Source: Cylindrobasidium torrendii FP15055 ss-10 (Eukaryota > Basidiomycota > Agaricomycetes > Agaricales > Physalacriaceae). From it: 64,000 nt of DNA. A program made the position numbers and the translations under genes. Below, piece by piece: positions 34,501 to 44,672 of the stretch (within the stretch, counting starts at the first letter, position 1; every line of letters starts with the position of its first letter). The stretch covers positions 124,001 through 188,000 of the forward strand of contig KN880432.1 in assembly GCA_000934385.1 (NCBI GenBank), in the 5' to 3' direction. The notes under the pieces are model-generated. The model worked only from the letters and a program-made list of their open reading frames with translations, was not told the origin of the DNA and searched no databases.

Positions 34501-35351
34501 TCGCGTATGTGACTGCAACGAGCCGGCGACAAGCAGGACAGTGGTGAAGGATGGACCCAACAAGGGGCGTGTATTTTGGAAATGCCCGAATCCAGAGGGT
34601 GCAACATGCAAATACTTTGAATGGGACGACGAACCATCCAGGCTTAAGGGTGGCAGTGTATCTACTGGTGGTTATGGTGGCGGAGGTGGTGGAGGCGCAA
34701 AGGCCGGCCCGTCCGTCAAATGCTACAAGTGTGATGGGGAAGGACATTGGGCAAATTGTACGTTCTCACTTGAGTTCTATCAATTCGATTCACTGTGCTA
34801 ATGGTGCATGATAGCTTGCCCGAACGCTGATGTTGGATCAAGCGCGAAACGGACGAAGAGCACTGGGGGTGGAGGCGGGGGTGGGAAGAGTGGAGGGTGT
34901 TTTACTTGTGGGGAGGACGGACATTGGACGAATGGTTTGCTCCGTCACTTGTCCGTTCATTCATATACTCACAAACTCTTGCAGAGTGTCCGAATGGTGG
35001 GCGAAGTGGCGGAAGCGGTGGACGCAGCTTTGGTGGTAACTCGTCCAACACACGAAACAGCTCAGGCGGTGGTGGTAAGGGCGAGTGCTTTAATTGTGGA
35101 AGTGCAGACCATTGGAGTAATGGTGCGTTATCTCCCTGATTTACACCATGTCGATTGTGCCAACAGAAAGAGTAGCATGTCCCAATGGACCCGGGGGTGG
35201 GGGTGGCGATGGCGGCCGCGCATCGACACGGGGAGGCAGAGGATCGTCCAGAGGACGAGGGAAAGGCACTCGAGGCGGTCGAGGTAAGCGTGGGAAAGGG
35301 CCGGCCAAGACGAAGACCGGTGGGTACGGTGCCCCCGAGGGGTTCTTCTAA
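31528..35351 (+). CDS. TOP3: DNA topoisomerase III with GRF fingers, zinc knuckles and RGG tail
   Basis: This is a type IA topoisomerase that works with a RecQ helicase and Rmi1 to dissolve double Holliday junctions. The start at 31528 gives MRVLCVAEKPSISKSV (Toprim). The acidic triad is in WTDCDREGEHIGSEI and the catalytic tyrosine in NNGFLSYPRTETDQF. The C-terminal extension holds a glycine-rich linker (33760-33930), two GRF zinc fingers (MCKCNVTAVQ...FFQW and CDCNEPATSR...YFEW), three CCHC zinc knuckles (CYKCDGEGHWAN, CFTCGEDGHWTN, CFNCGSADHWSN, each completed as CPN after an intron) and an RGG-rich end (GGRASTRGGRGSSRGRGKG). The knuckle/GRF combination matches metazoan TOP3-alpha; the RGG tail recalls TOP3-beta. 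One intron (about 33501-33555) appears to use a GC donor. The stop TAA is at 35349-35351. Confidence 0.93.
33501..33555 (+). other. Probable GC-AG intron in TOP3
   Basis: The reading frame is kept and family residues are restored (PQLRRE joined to TERRMVQVCQG) only if a 55-base intron starting GCGCGT and ending AACAG is removed. The nearest GT donor would shift the frame. A single-base assembly error is the alternative. Confidence 0.5.
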
Positions 35352-36079
35352 CGGGTCCAGGCTATTTTGTATATTATTATGGAAGACGAAAGTTTTAGCT
35401 TTTGTGTCGTATGATCAAAGTAGACACGCACTTCCGAGAGAAACTCAGAAATGGAGGAATGGAATGTACTCGAGGACCACACACCTCAGGCATACGGGTT
35501 CTATACGGGCGTTTTTGTAGATCAAAGTTCAATAACGATGAAAAACAATAGGCCGGGATGCAATCCATCGTATGCCTTTCGCACGTCTATGGCAAGCCCA
35601 GATGACGCTGGAATCTGTGACAATATAGCTGTTGTTGGGTTTGTATTTGAGGTGTCAGCAGTTGGCAATCTCTTAGCTGATAGCTATTGTTGCCTAAGGG
35701 CCTGTCCAGAGGCCTGGTGTTCGCAATTCGTATCTTGCAGGTTGAATGAAAGTGTTTTCACTCTGACAAGGTTCCGATAATTGCGCGGAGGTACAAGCGG
35801 TATATAGAAATACATGCCAATAGATACGATATACGGGCTAGAATAGGTAAAATTTACGCCAGAAACTGTTCATTGGTCGAGGCGCTATCGATATATGTGA
35901 CAAGGCAGATGCGGTGGCGGGATCATGGCGAGGCCTGGCCTAGGCAGCCAGAGAAAGTAGGGTGGTGATATCCGATTCCGAAAGCTAGGTGCGTGTGTAT
36001 GCCGAGAAGATGTTACTAGTGGAAAACAATGCGAAAGCCAGGTGTACATATGGGTACAGGACCGTGAGACTATGTACGA
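35352..36079. other. Convergent intergenic region, no gene seen
   Basis: These 728 bases lie between TOP3 and the minus-strand orphan. A 109-codon plus-strand open frame (from 35451) has no motif, and its codon use is unlike the flanking exons. I do not call it. Confidence 0.5.
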
Positions 36080-36699
36080 TCATTGGATGTCGTTCGAGCT
36101 GTTGCTGTGGACGCTGGAAGGCCGGCGGCGCAAGCGAATCGAAGAGTCGTAAGGCCTAAATTGAGGTCAGTTGGTTTTTTCTTAGGAAAGGATAGAGAGG
36201 AGAAAACGTACTTGCTAACGCGGGACATCTGAGATCGGTTTGCATTCTTGATGAGTCTGTTGATACGCTCACAGCTCTCCATGCGCGATTCCATGATGGA
36301 CTCGTAAAGACTGAGAACGTGCATAGCAGGGGCTGGCGCAGCTGACATTGCCTTGAGGCTAGGCTGGCCATTGGCAGCAATGTGTTCGTCGCTGTTGAGC
36401 TCGAAGCCTTTCTTGCGGCGCGGCTGCGCACGAGCGCGGTGTGTGGTTGAGCGGGTATTGGAGATTACAGAAAGCGGCCGAAATGGCTCTGGTGATGCGG
36501 GGGAAGACGATGCAGATTCGAAGTTCTGAGAACGGTGATCCGCGTCGCGAGTGCTGGTGTGTTCGTCCTCAAGCTCTGCACGAGTCTGGTAGACCCAGAG
36601 GCGCTCGCGACGATAAAAGGATACAAGTTTGTCGAGGTTGGTAGCGGAGGGACGGAGGACTGGGAGAACTTCGGGAGTGGCGGTAGTTGCAACAGCCAT
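36080..36699 (-). CDS. Hypothetical protein, disordered with short helical core
   Basis: I do not recognise this protein. It has two exons: the first runs from ATG 36699 to about 36211, and an intron with a CTGAC branch site leads to the last exon ending TGA 36082-36080. The product is about 190 aa. The N-terminal segment NLDKLVSFYRRERLWVYQTR and the stretch MHVLSLYESIMESRMESCER followed by INRLIKNANRSQMSRV look helical and constrained. Between them is a Ser/Pro/Arg-rich region with RAQPRRKKG, a possible nuclear signal. After splicing, the tail is KPYDSSIRLRRRPSSVHSNS. There is no signal peptide or membrane helix. It is divergent from EMC10. Confidence 0.65.
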
Positions 36700-37080
36700 G
36701 GTGAGTGGTGGTACAGTGTGGTTGTATACTGCGAGGGGAAGACAGGTAGGAGGTTAAATAGACGCCAGACCACAGCAATATATAGGGCAACCAGACGAAG
36801 ACTAGGCATGGCTACAAACGAGGCAATCTTGTTGATGCGCGGCCGTTCTGGACTGCATGCTTACACTGCGTCATTGACCATCTTGTCATGCCAGGCCTAG
36901 AAGGATAGGTTTGTAATCGAACAGGCGGGAAGGATATAGATATGTCACGGGACACAGTCGAGACAATGGGCACACATCGGCTCGCGTGAAGGACGCGTGC
37001 AGCCTGTGCAAGTAATGGTAGATTGCCCGGATCAACGCTCGTTTGATGGCCGGCCAACCGGCGGCTTGGCTCTCACCATC
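36700..37080. promoter_or_regulatory. Divergent promoter region orphan / EMC10
   Basis: This 381-base spacer lies between two divergent start codons. A TATATAGGG sequence near 36777-36785 is read identically as an AT-rich core on either strand and could serve the minus-strand gene. No coding region is seen. Confidence 0.4.
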
Positions 37081-37930
37081 ATGTTGCGTGCTGCTACTCT
37101 TTTGTACTGCTCGCTCGCTGTTCTGGCGGTCGATGTGGTGGACATTTACCATCGCGTTTCACACCCCGATTTGCCCCAAAGTAAATTCCAGCTGCGCGGC
37201 CAGGTAACCCTCGACTCGCTTCCGCCAGCACTCGTCGCGTCGGCCAGCAGCGCATCTGACCTCTCTGCGTTTACCGAGGCATTGGGCACCTATAGCTCAG
37301 ACCCTCGCACGCTGTACCAGATAGCACTAGGCTCCTCGTTTGAGCAGATTTCATCTGTTAGATATGTACGTGTTCAGACACTTGTCGACTTTGTCCAGAT
37401 TCCTGACGTCTTCCCAGTGCCATCTCGGCCCGAAGTCGTCTGAATCCATTGTTCTTCGATCTTCCATATCTGCCCCAACAGCGTACTACGCCCTCGATTA
37501 TTTCGTGACACCCATACCACATGATGGCTCGTGTCCTTCGCCACTTTCAGTGCCTACTATCGCATTCGAGAGCACCAATGTCACTATCCAGACGGCCCAT
37601 TTCCCACCTCTGTGAGACTTTTGGCTCTGGCCACTGCGGATGTCCCTTCTGACTTGCCTGTCTAGGCCAGAACTCCGAGGACAGCCTGTTCAGGCCGCTG
37701 CGGCACAACAAGTCGGTGAAGATGGCAGCCCGAAGCCCGTGCCGGAAGAGAAGACGTTCCTACAAAAATACTGGTTGTACATCGCCGCTGCGCTCGTCAT
37801 GTTGAGTGAGTGGCTCCCTCTTTCTCCTCTAAGAAGCACGAATGCTAATAATTATTCTCAAGCGTTCTCGCCTGCGCCCATGCCAGACGAGCCTGGAGGA
37901 GCCAGACGCCCAGTGGCACCATCCTCGTGA
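37081..37930 (+). CDS. EMC10: ER membrane protein complex subunit 10
   Basis: Emc10 is a subunit of the EMC insertase that inserts tail-anchored and multipass proteins into the ER membrane. The start ATG at 37081 gives a signal peptide, MLRAATLLYCSLAVLAVDVV, followed by the lumenal beta-sandwich part (DIYHRVSHPDLPQSKFQLRG). Middle exons include ISAPTAYYALDYFVTPIPHD and TIAFESTNVTIQTAHFPP. The last part has the basic-acidic linker PVPEEKTFLQKYWLYIAAAL, a single membrane helix typical of fungal Emc10, and ends ARRPVAPSS at TGA 37928-37930. Introns lie near 37363-37409, 37612-37666 and 37803-37861. The length of about 225 aa fits the family. Confidence 0.88.
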
Positions 37931-38588
37931 GATATCGAACTGTGCAGCATGGCGCATCGAACACTTTTGCCGTGGGCGGGACATGCTATGGATAGGGCTA
38001 GTTATGGCGAATATGCTAGGATGTCGCAGTTGCTACATTGCCTGTTTTCTGCCCCTGCGAGGGATCTCTCAACTGTCCCACCGGCGCTGCTGGTCCCCCG
38101 CTTCATTATACCTCTCATGGAAGAATCCGGATGCACGGCTCACCGAGCATAATTTGGCAATCCTCAGAAAGCAAAGACACGCTCTCACTGGCAGCAATAG
38201 GTCCCAAATGCATACTCAAAGAGTACGGAGGAAATTTTGGAGGAGCACAATGTCGTCGTAGTAAGCGGAAAAGAACATACGCAACCAGGTTCAGCGCCTC
38301 AAAATTGCAATTGCCAATAAGCATGGGCACGTCTGCAGTCAAGTTCGACCAGCATCATCTAGTAGTTGGCGCCAGAGGCAGCTAAAACAGTGGAAAGTGA
38401 CCGAAGATGTTGGAAAGCGCTCCATATTCGACTCGAACAGTCTTATGTAGATTGAAGATACCAATGGAAATGATTTTGGCCTGTAGCAACCACCCCACGT
38501 AAAGTGTGTGTCCAACACATGGAAATTGAATGACGACACTGGGCTAGTTGATCGTGTCGGCACCTGTACTGGTTGCGTCCGCGCCGCC
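37931..38588 (+). other. Intergenic region EMC10 to LSB6, no gene seen
   Basis: These 658 bases lie between two genes on the same strand and should carry the EMC10 3' UTR and the LSB6 promoter. Three overlapping open frames of 65-140 codons show no family motif. Confidence 0.45.
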
Positions 38589-41541
38589 ATGTCGAATCGA
38601 GCCGGTTACGAGGCTCTCTCACAGGACGTCGATGACGATGCCGAAGAGTCCGCGCAGCTTCTCCCCACCCTGACGGGTCGCCGACACCCAAATGGTAAAC
38701 ATGCTTCGAGTGTCGACCTCCGCAAATTGGATCAGGCCTTCAAACGGTGCGCAACAGCCAGCTCATTCAGAGTCAATCTCATTGTTCCTCAGATGGACGG
38801 AGTCGATTGCGCAGAAGGTCAAACGGAAGAAAAAGGAGCCCGACCACTCGAAGCGACACATCTGGCGTTCGGTCTTCGAACCGCACGTTCCTGCGGTTGG
38901 CACTCCCCCTAGCATTGTGCGCAACCCCCATCCTCGCGCTCTGCATGCTCTATATCCATTTCTAGCTCAAGACCCTCGACCACAATCCTCCTTTGTCCGA
39001 TGCCGAATTCGAAGCGTGCGTGATGTCCTGCAGTCAAGCATTATAGCTTATTTGGTCCAGAATTGTCAATTCTGTCAAGGTAGCGATACTCGAAGGTATA
39101 CACCCCAAGATGATCACAAAGGGCTCGTCTGGGTCGTATTTCGCGCGCGCCAAAGCAGAGGACGGCCGGTCACATACCGTGGCGTACGTGCTCCCCAGCG
39201 TGCACTCTGGCCCCACTTGACGCCGAACACAGTGTATTCAAGCCGAAGGATGAGGAACCGTACGGCAGGCTGAACCCCAAGGTCTGTGCGCCGCTAAGCG
39301 CTTCTGGTCAATATTGACAATTCCCCTAGACCACCAAGTGGTTGCATCGCCAGTTCCGTTGGATCATCCCCTTTGGCCGCGCTTGTCTCATTCCAAATCT
39401 AAGGTGCATATTCCCAAGGCTTTAATGAACACGGTTTAACCTTCTTCAGCTACATATCCGAGGCCGCCGCGTCCCTCCTCGACAACAGGTTGCAGATGTA
39501 CATCGTGCCTCCTACCAAGCTCGTGTCCCTCTCAAGCTCCGTGCGCTCCGTTTTGTTTACGTCCCAACACTGTCTAATCGATTCAGGCGTTCTTCTACGA
39601 CTGGATCGACCGCAATGGCGCCAAGAAAGGCAAGCAGCTGCCCGACAAGATTGGAAGCATGCAAATCTTCATGAACGGATATACTGGTGAGCTTTCTAGG
39701 GAATCATGGAGGGCAATCCAGTGCTTACGCACTGAAGATGCATCTGAATTTCTTCGCAAGTATCCATGGCCGGGACGTGCTATTGTAGACACGTTCGACG
39801 ACTCAAATCATCGCCAAGGAGGCATAACGCGCCGCGCACTTGGGGCTCTCAAGATCCTCTGTGGCCGCACAGGCGATGCAGAAGACGTTTACGATGACTA
39901 CGACGAAGAACGCCTCTTTGACGCATCTGAGACTGGGAACAGCCCTACGCCGTTCTACTGGACCAACAATCTCCAGCAGAGCTTCCGCGATGAGCTAGAG
40001 AAGTAAGTCACTAGACCTGCGCTTGATTCCTTTCATTAACCTTAACGCAGACTCGTAATTCTAGATTATCTAATGCTAAACACAGACCGTGGGGCGGACA
40101 ACTACATGATCAAATACTGTGATGTGCACCACGAAAAATCCCTTGTTGACGTCGCCCCGTCGAAATCACCAGCAATGGGCGAACATAAGAACACCCGTAT
40201 ACCCTCGATGACAGCTCCTCCGCAGTTCTCCACCAGTGGTCCATCAACACTCAATTCAACACCCGACGAGGATTATACCAAACGGCCCCATATTCACATC
40301 GCTGCCATCGACAATTCATTATCGTTCCCCCACGAGCATCCCCACGGTTGGCGTTCATATACCTATGGTTGGCTCTATCTTCCCGTTAGTGTCATTGGAC
40401 GGCCGTTCAGCCAGAAGACCAGGGATCATTTCTTGCCCATGTTGACATCAAAGACATGGTGGGAGGAAACAACCTTCGAACTCGAGAAGCTTTTTGCAAT
40501 CGACCCGGATTTTCATCCCAAGATGTTCAGAGTATGTTGTTGTTATGGCCTCTCTGTCTAACGCGACTGATTGTGTTGAAGAGGCAGCTGGCCGTCATCA
40601 AGGGTCAAGCATGGAATATCGTTCAATCCCTGAGGCATTCAGTGAGCGCGAGTTCGTCACTCGTGTTTATCTGCTCACATTATTCAGAACGAAGGCCCCT
40701 TGGAGCTTACCCGCCGACAAAACATGTTGGTATGGGATGATGAGCTCGAGTTGAACGAGGACGACGTGGACGAAGATAATGAACCCCCGACTCCAACTTC
40801 CCCACGGGCACCTTCGATCCGTTCCATGAGCAGCGTACCCCTCCCACCACGGAGGACATACAGCTCAGATGGCAACGCACTTTCGCCGACTCGAATGCCT
40901 GCACCTTTGACAATACTACGCACTTCGTCGGAACGACCTGTTGTGCCGTTTGTGTCAAAGTTGGAGCGGATACATCCTTCCGCAACTGGTGTCACTGTGC
41001 TGGAGCATTTGGAACGACTGGATGCAGCGGAGGCCAAGAGCCAGAAGCAGACATCCCCGCTGGAAGGCGTTGAGGAAGAAGAGGATCTGGCTGTGTCGCG
41101 TACACGGCCCAGGCATATCCACATCCCATCTCGCAGTGCGAACGTTTCTGGATCGTCCTCTGGCGCAGCGTCGTCGCCAGGGGCTGCGCTGTCCCCAACC
41201 AATGGACCCTTGTCACCTATGTCAGTACCGGCAAGTCCGTTACCGACGTTGCATGAGACGGTGGAGGCACCGTCGTTAGAGGATTCGATGACGGAGGAGG
41301 ATCTTGTGTCCATGTCGCGGTCGACGAGTCATGTTGAGCCTGGTGCGGCGCATAGTCGGTGGGCAAGTCAGGTTGCGCGTAATATGGACTGGATGCAGCC
41401 GGACGCCGATGTAGGCAAGGCAAAGAAGATCGTCATTGCCGAGGTGAGTTACATTTCTGAGATTATGCATAATGGGGATGCTTATTCTGTCTGTAGCGCC
41501 TCGAGCCTGTTGAGCACAAGCCCACTTTTGCGTGCTGGTGA
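38589..41541 (+). CDS. LSB6: Type II phosphatidylinositol 4-kinase
   Basis: Lsb6 makes phosphatidylinositol 4-phosphate on endosome/vacuole membranes. The start at 38589 gives MSNRAGYEALSQDVDDDAEE and an ERTPLLP-like SAQLLPTL acidic di-leucine region. After a short intron comes AFKRWTESIAQKVKRKKKEP, characteristic of fungal Lsb6. The kinase core has VFKPKDEEPYGRLNPK (ATP lysine region), TKWLHRQFRWIIPFGRACLI, the catalytic loop MLNTDRGADNYMIKYCD and the metal motif AAIDNSLSFPHEHPHGWRSY. A long Ser/Pro-rich C-terminal extension follows (40780-41350), then AKKIVIAE. A final intron leads to RLEPVEHKPTFACW and TGA 41539-41541. A cysteine-rich palmitoylation cluster (CCPCC in animals) is not obvious. 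About ten exons; the protein is about 850 aa. Confidence 0.92.
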
Positions 41542-42448
41542 TTGTTGGATTGGAAGAAATGAGCCGAGTAATAAGCTGTATATAAGCTATATGGACACTG
41601 GTTCGATTTACATTGTATGCCTATTGCTTGCCGAAGCGTTGCTGAGAACTAGAAAACTCGGGTCACTGCGAAAGGCGCTTTGCTTCTGAATCGGTGGCAT
41701 GTAGCCAACCCGAACCATGAATCACAGTGGCGACTTCACCAAACTCCAGCCGTGCTGGTGATGAATGTGTACTCAACTACTACTAAGTAGGCCGCTAGGC
41801 AATCACAGGTACATATACGAAACCTCAACGCAGAACTGCTGTGGTACTACCGGCGGCCTTTGTAACATCCGCAAACGCTGTTCTTCAACCCAGGCGAAAT
41901 GAAGCGGGAAAATCTTCGTCGGCCCGTTCAAAATGATTTTCCATCACACGGATGGCAAGGATTAGTGTGCTCGCCCATGGGATGTGGGCGACGTAGTGAC
42001 CAAACAATGACAACAAAGTGGTTGCCGAGCCTACCAACGGGGTGATCGAGGTTCGAATGAAGTTCGAATTGAGTGGGTTGCACTGCACGTGCACATTGTG
42101 CCCCATCTGCGCATGGCCTCCTCTTCGACTTGGCCGTCTCCAGCCCACAGCCTGCAAATTACACTGGCGGAAGTCGTCTGAAGTGGACATAGGTTCAGCC
42201 AATCCCGTCACAGGGCAATTATTCTTAGCCAAAATCAACGAAAGACGGTCATCGTTTGGCCGTTTCTCTTGGGTAAAGGAGCCTGGGTTCGGAAGAAGGA
42301 TCACATTCTGGTTGCTTCCTCCCATCCATATAAATACCCCAGAACACTTTGTGTTTTACCATCCCATTCCAGTTCTCTTTCACTTTCACCACACCCACCA
42401 ATTTTCTTAACGAGCTTTCGTTTCCCAATTCTCTCAGCAAACCCCAAG
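41542..42448 (+). other. Intergenic region LSB6 to PhiA-like gene
   Basis: This 907-base spacer contains the promoter of the PhiA-like gene in its last 130 bases. A minus-strand open frame of 146 codons (41885-42325) shows no motif and overlaps this promoter, so it is not called. Confidence 0.5.
42329..42336 (+). promoter_or_regulatory. TATA box of PhiA-like gene
   Basis: A perfect TATAAATA lies 113 bases before the start codon and is followed by a pyrimidine-rich leader. This fits strong, regulated expression of a secreted wall protein. Confidence 0.7.
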
Positions 42449-43022
42449 ATGTTCACCAAGACCTCCCTCGTGTTCTTCGCCGCCATTGCGACCGCCTTCG
42501 CTGCTCCCACCGACAGCGTCTTCAACGCGGTCGCCAATGGCTCTGCCGTCCAGAACTCGGACGTCTCCGCCTCAGTGGGCAGCCTCTGGCTCAACCACGC
42601 TCAGGATGCCTCCTGCGACAAGGAGAACACCAATGTCGCGGCCTTCTACATCAAGGATGGCGCTGCCTTCCTCTACGCTGCCAGTGCTACTCCTCAACAG
42701 CGTGAGTCTTCTTCTTTCTTTTCTTCACTCGACACTGGCTGACCGACCACCTTCACCAGTCTACATTGACCGCTCTGGCATGGGCCGTGGCAAGATTGGC
42801 TACGTCACCGGCGCGGAGCCTACCCCCAAGAACGCTGAAACCACCGGCTTTGCTGTCAGCGACGACGGCAAGCTCACTTTCGACGGCGAGGATAGCTTCT
42901 TCGCCTGCCCTAGTGGTGACAGCTACGCCATCTGGAAGCAGCAGTTCTCTGAGGACTGTGGCGCGGTCACCATCGATGCCAAGTACACCGACTCCCCCGT
43001 TGGCTGCTCCTACACTCAGTAG
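42449..43022 (+). CDS. PhiA-like small secreted cell-wall protein
   Basis: This is a secreted protein of 171 aa in two exons (42449-42701 and 42760-43022). The signal peptide is MFTKTSLVFFAAIATAFAAP, with probable cleavage after AFA. The mature part contains VGSLWLNHAQDASCDKEN, AAFYIKDGAAFLYAASATPQ and, after the splice, LYIDRSGMGRGKIGYVTG, then GFAVSDDGKLTFDGEDSFFA and CGAVTIDAKYTDSP. The pattern of a short beta-rich domain with the DRSGMGRG..GY motif and a C-terminal cysteine pair matches the PhiA family, first described as a phialide-development wall protein in Aspergillus. Codon use is strongly biased to C-ending codons, as expected of a highly expressed gene. Could also be annotated simply as a small secreted protein. 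Confidence 0.82.
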
Positions 43023-43683
43023 AGCCTCTCACGCAAGCATTGGACATGATTTTTGGATGGATTTTTTACTACCTTTAATGCATACCGCTTCTCGTCGACT
43101 CGTATCACATTGACGTTTGGCTCATTTTACTTAATTGACGATACTACTACTGGAGATGGGAAGCAATGATTTCTTTCAAGTTTGAACGAGTGAGAGTCAT
43201 TGAACCTAGCAAACGCGAATGCCGGTGGGGCAGCCAGTGGGACAGACGTTCGATTCATTGTGAAAGCACAATCCAATGTTTTTGCTTACCATGTTGCCAC
43301 TCAAGGCAATGCACCTCTTACAGCTAACGTACTACGAATGGGATCAAGGAACAGGCAGCGGTATACGCTTTTCGTGAAGTCGGCAAGCTTGCAGTGCCTT
43401 GTACAGATAAGTAAAGATGAATAATCATTGAGAAGGTCGCCCATAATGCATTTTACATGATGGGGGATTGCTCTTAACAGTGGCATATTCACATCCTCTA
43501 TATACGAGCCAGTGTACAGGTCCTGTGGCCGACATCGCGCGGCGCCAGACGCGTCCAAATCCCACGCGCCCCGATCGCGTCGATGCACTCTTCCTCACCT
43601 CCACCATCTTCTCGTAATACCCGTTCATATTGGCCAGTCTTGTAATCACATCCACCTTGCCGTTCTTGCACGGACCATTCGCA
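43023..43683 (+). other. Intergenic region PhiA-like to APC11, no gene seen
   Basis: These 661 bases should hold the 3' UTR of the secreted protein gene and the APC11 promoter. Open frames on the minus strand overlap the APC11 gene antisense and are shadows. Confidence 0.5.
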
Positions 43684-44086
43684 ATGAAAGTCAAAGTAAC
43701 CAACTGGAACGCCGTTGCGTACTGGCACTGGGATGTCGCGTCCGCCGTGGACGACTTTAGTGGCGAGCAAGAGCCGTGCGGAATTTGCAGAAACCCATAC
43801 GAGGGGTGTTGTCCGAGTTGTAAAGTCCCTGGAGATGACTGCCCTCTCAGTGCGTGTTCTGCGCGAGATACAGCTCAGCACTAACGGATTGGTCGCTCGC
43901 AGTATGGGGCGAATGCACTCACGTCTTTCATATGCATTGTTTGCTCAAATGGATAGGCACATCGACTTCAAAGCAACAGTGCCCGATGGACAGACGACCT
44001 TGGGGTGCGTCGTTTTCGAGGGCATTAGGCTTTATCCATGTTCATTGTGATTTCTAGTGACCGCGGACGCAGGGAAGAGTTCTTGA
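43684..44086 (+). CDS. APC11: Anaphase-promoting complex RING subunit Apc11
   Basis: Apc11 is the catalytic RING-H2 subunit of the anaphase-promoting complex and binds the E2 to ubiquitinate securin and cyclins. The model is exons 43684-43849, 43903-44004 and 44058-44086, giving 98 aa. It begins MKVKVTNWNAVAYWHWDVAS, the family-specific N-terminal strand that pairs with the Apc2 cullin. The RING follows as CGICRNPYEGCCPSCKVPGD, then DCPLIWGECTHVFHMHCLLK and QQCPMDRRPWV. The extra zinc-binding cysteines (CCPSC) unique to Apc11/Rbx1-type RINGs are present, and WGEC spans the first splice. The length matches orthologues (about 85-100 aa). The stop TGA is at 44084-44086. Confidence 0.94.
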
Positions 44087-44672
44087 CGACAAGTTAGGAT
44101 AGTAATGAACTATAGCAAGCCCAAGTTGCAGTAGCACGTGAGGCAAACATATTCTAAAGTACTGCCTGGACGATACGGATTTGAACGAACGCGATTATGG
44201 TCGAATGAACAACTCTTCATATCATCGCCGTGCAATGCATCTGCACGTACTGATCCAGACCCATTACAAGGGGGCAAGTCCGCTCCCCCAATCGGTGCCC
44301 CGGCAGTTGCACATCGTACATGGCAAGGCAAGGTCGCGCTTTGGAAAATCGCGATGTGACACCTTGGAATTCGAAGGTAGCGGTGGCTGAGATGGCATCT
44401 GTAAACGAGGGCTACGAACCGGTCATCAGCAATGGCGTGCATGGAAAAAAGTGTGGATTTTGGGTCGGACCCAGAGGGGTCAATTGGTGTACCTGGACAT
44501 CGGAAGCTAAGTCTTTACCCATTTGTCCATGCGATAAACAACAACCCTTTTCAAGCAAATTGTGTTATTGCATCAGCGCGCGCCGCCCGAGTTGGACGAA
44601 CAATATGTGAGTTTCGATCCACGCGTTTGACGATGTTTAACCACACTGCATTTTCTTCTGCGCTAATGTACT
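44087..44672. other. Convergent intergenic region APC11 / chitinase, no gene seen
   Basis: This is a 586-base gap. A GGATTTGAAC string near 44178 recalls a reverse T-loop of a tRNA, but no T-stem, anticodon stem or acceptor stem forms around it. No coding region is supported. Confidence 0.5.

Noticed and set aside
35451..35780. 109-codon plus-strand open frame after TOP3
   Set aside because: Codon use is unlike the neighbouring exons and it lies in the probable TOP3 3' UTR.
41885..42325. 146-codon minus-strand open frame
   Set aside because: It overlaps the PhiA-like promoter and TATA region, has no motif and no splice continuity.
44165..44260. tRNA-like string GGATTTGAAC on the plus strand
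   Set aside because: It resembles a reversed T-loop, but no T-stem, anticodon stem or acceptor stem can be drawn around it.
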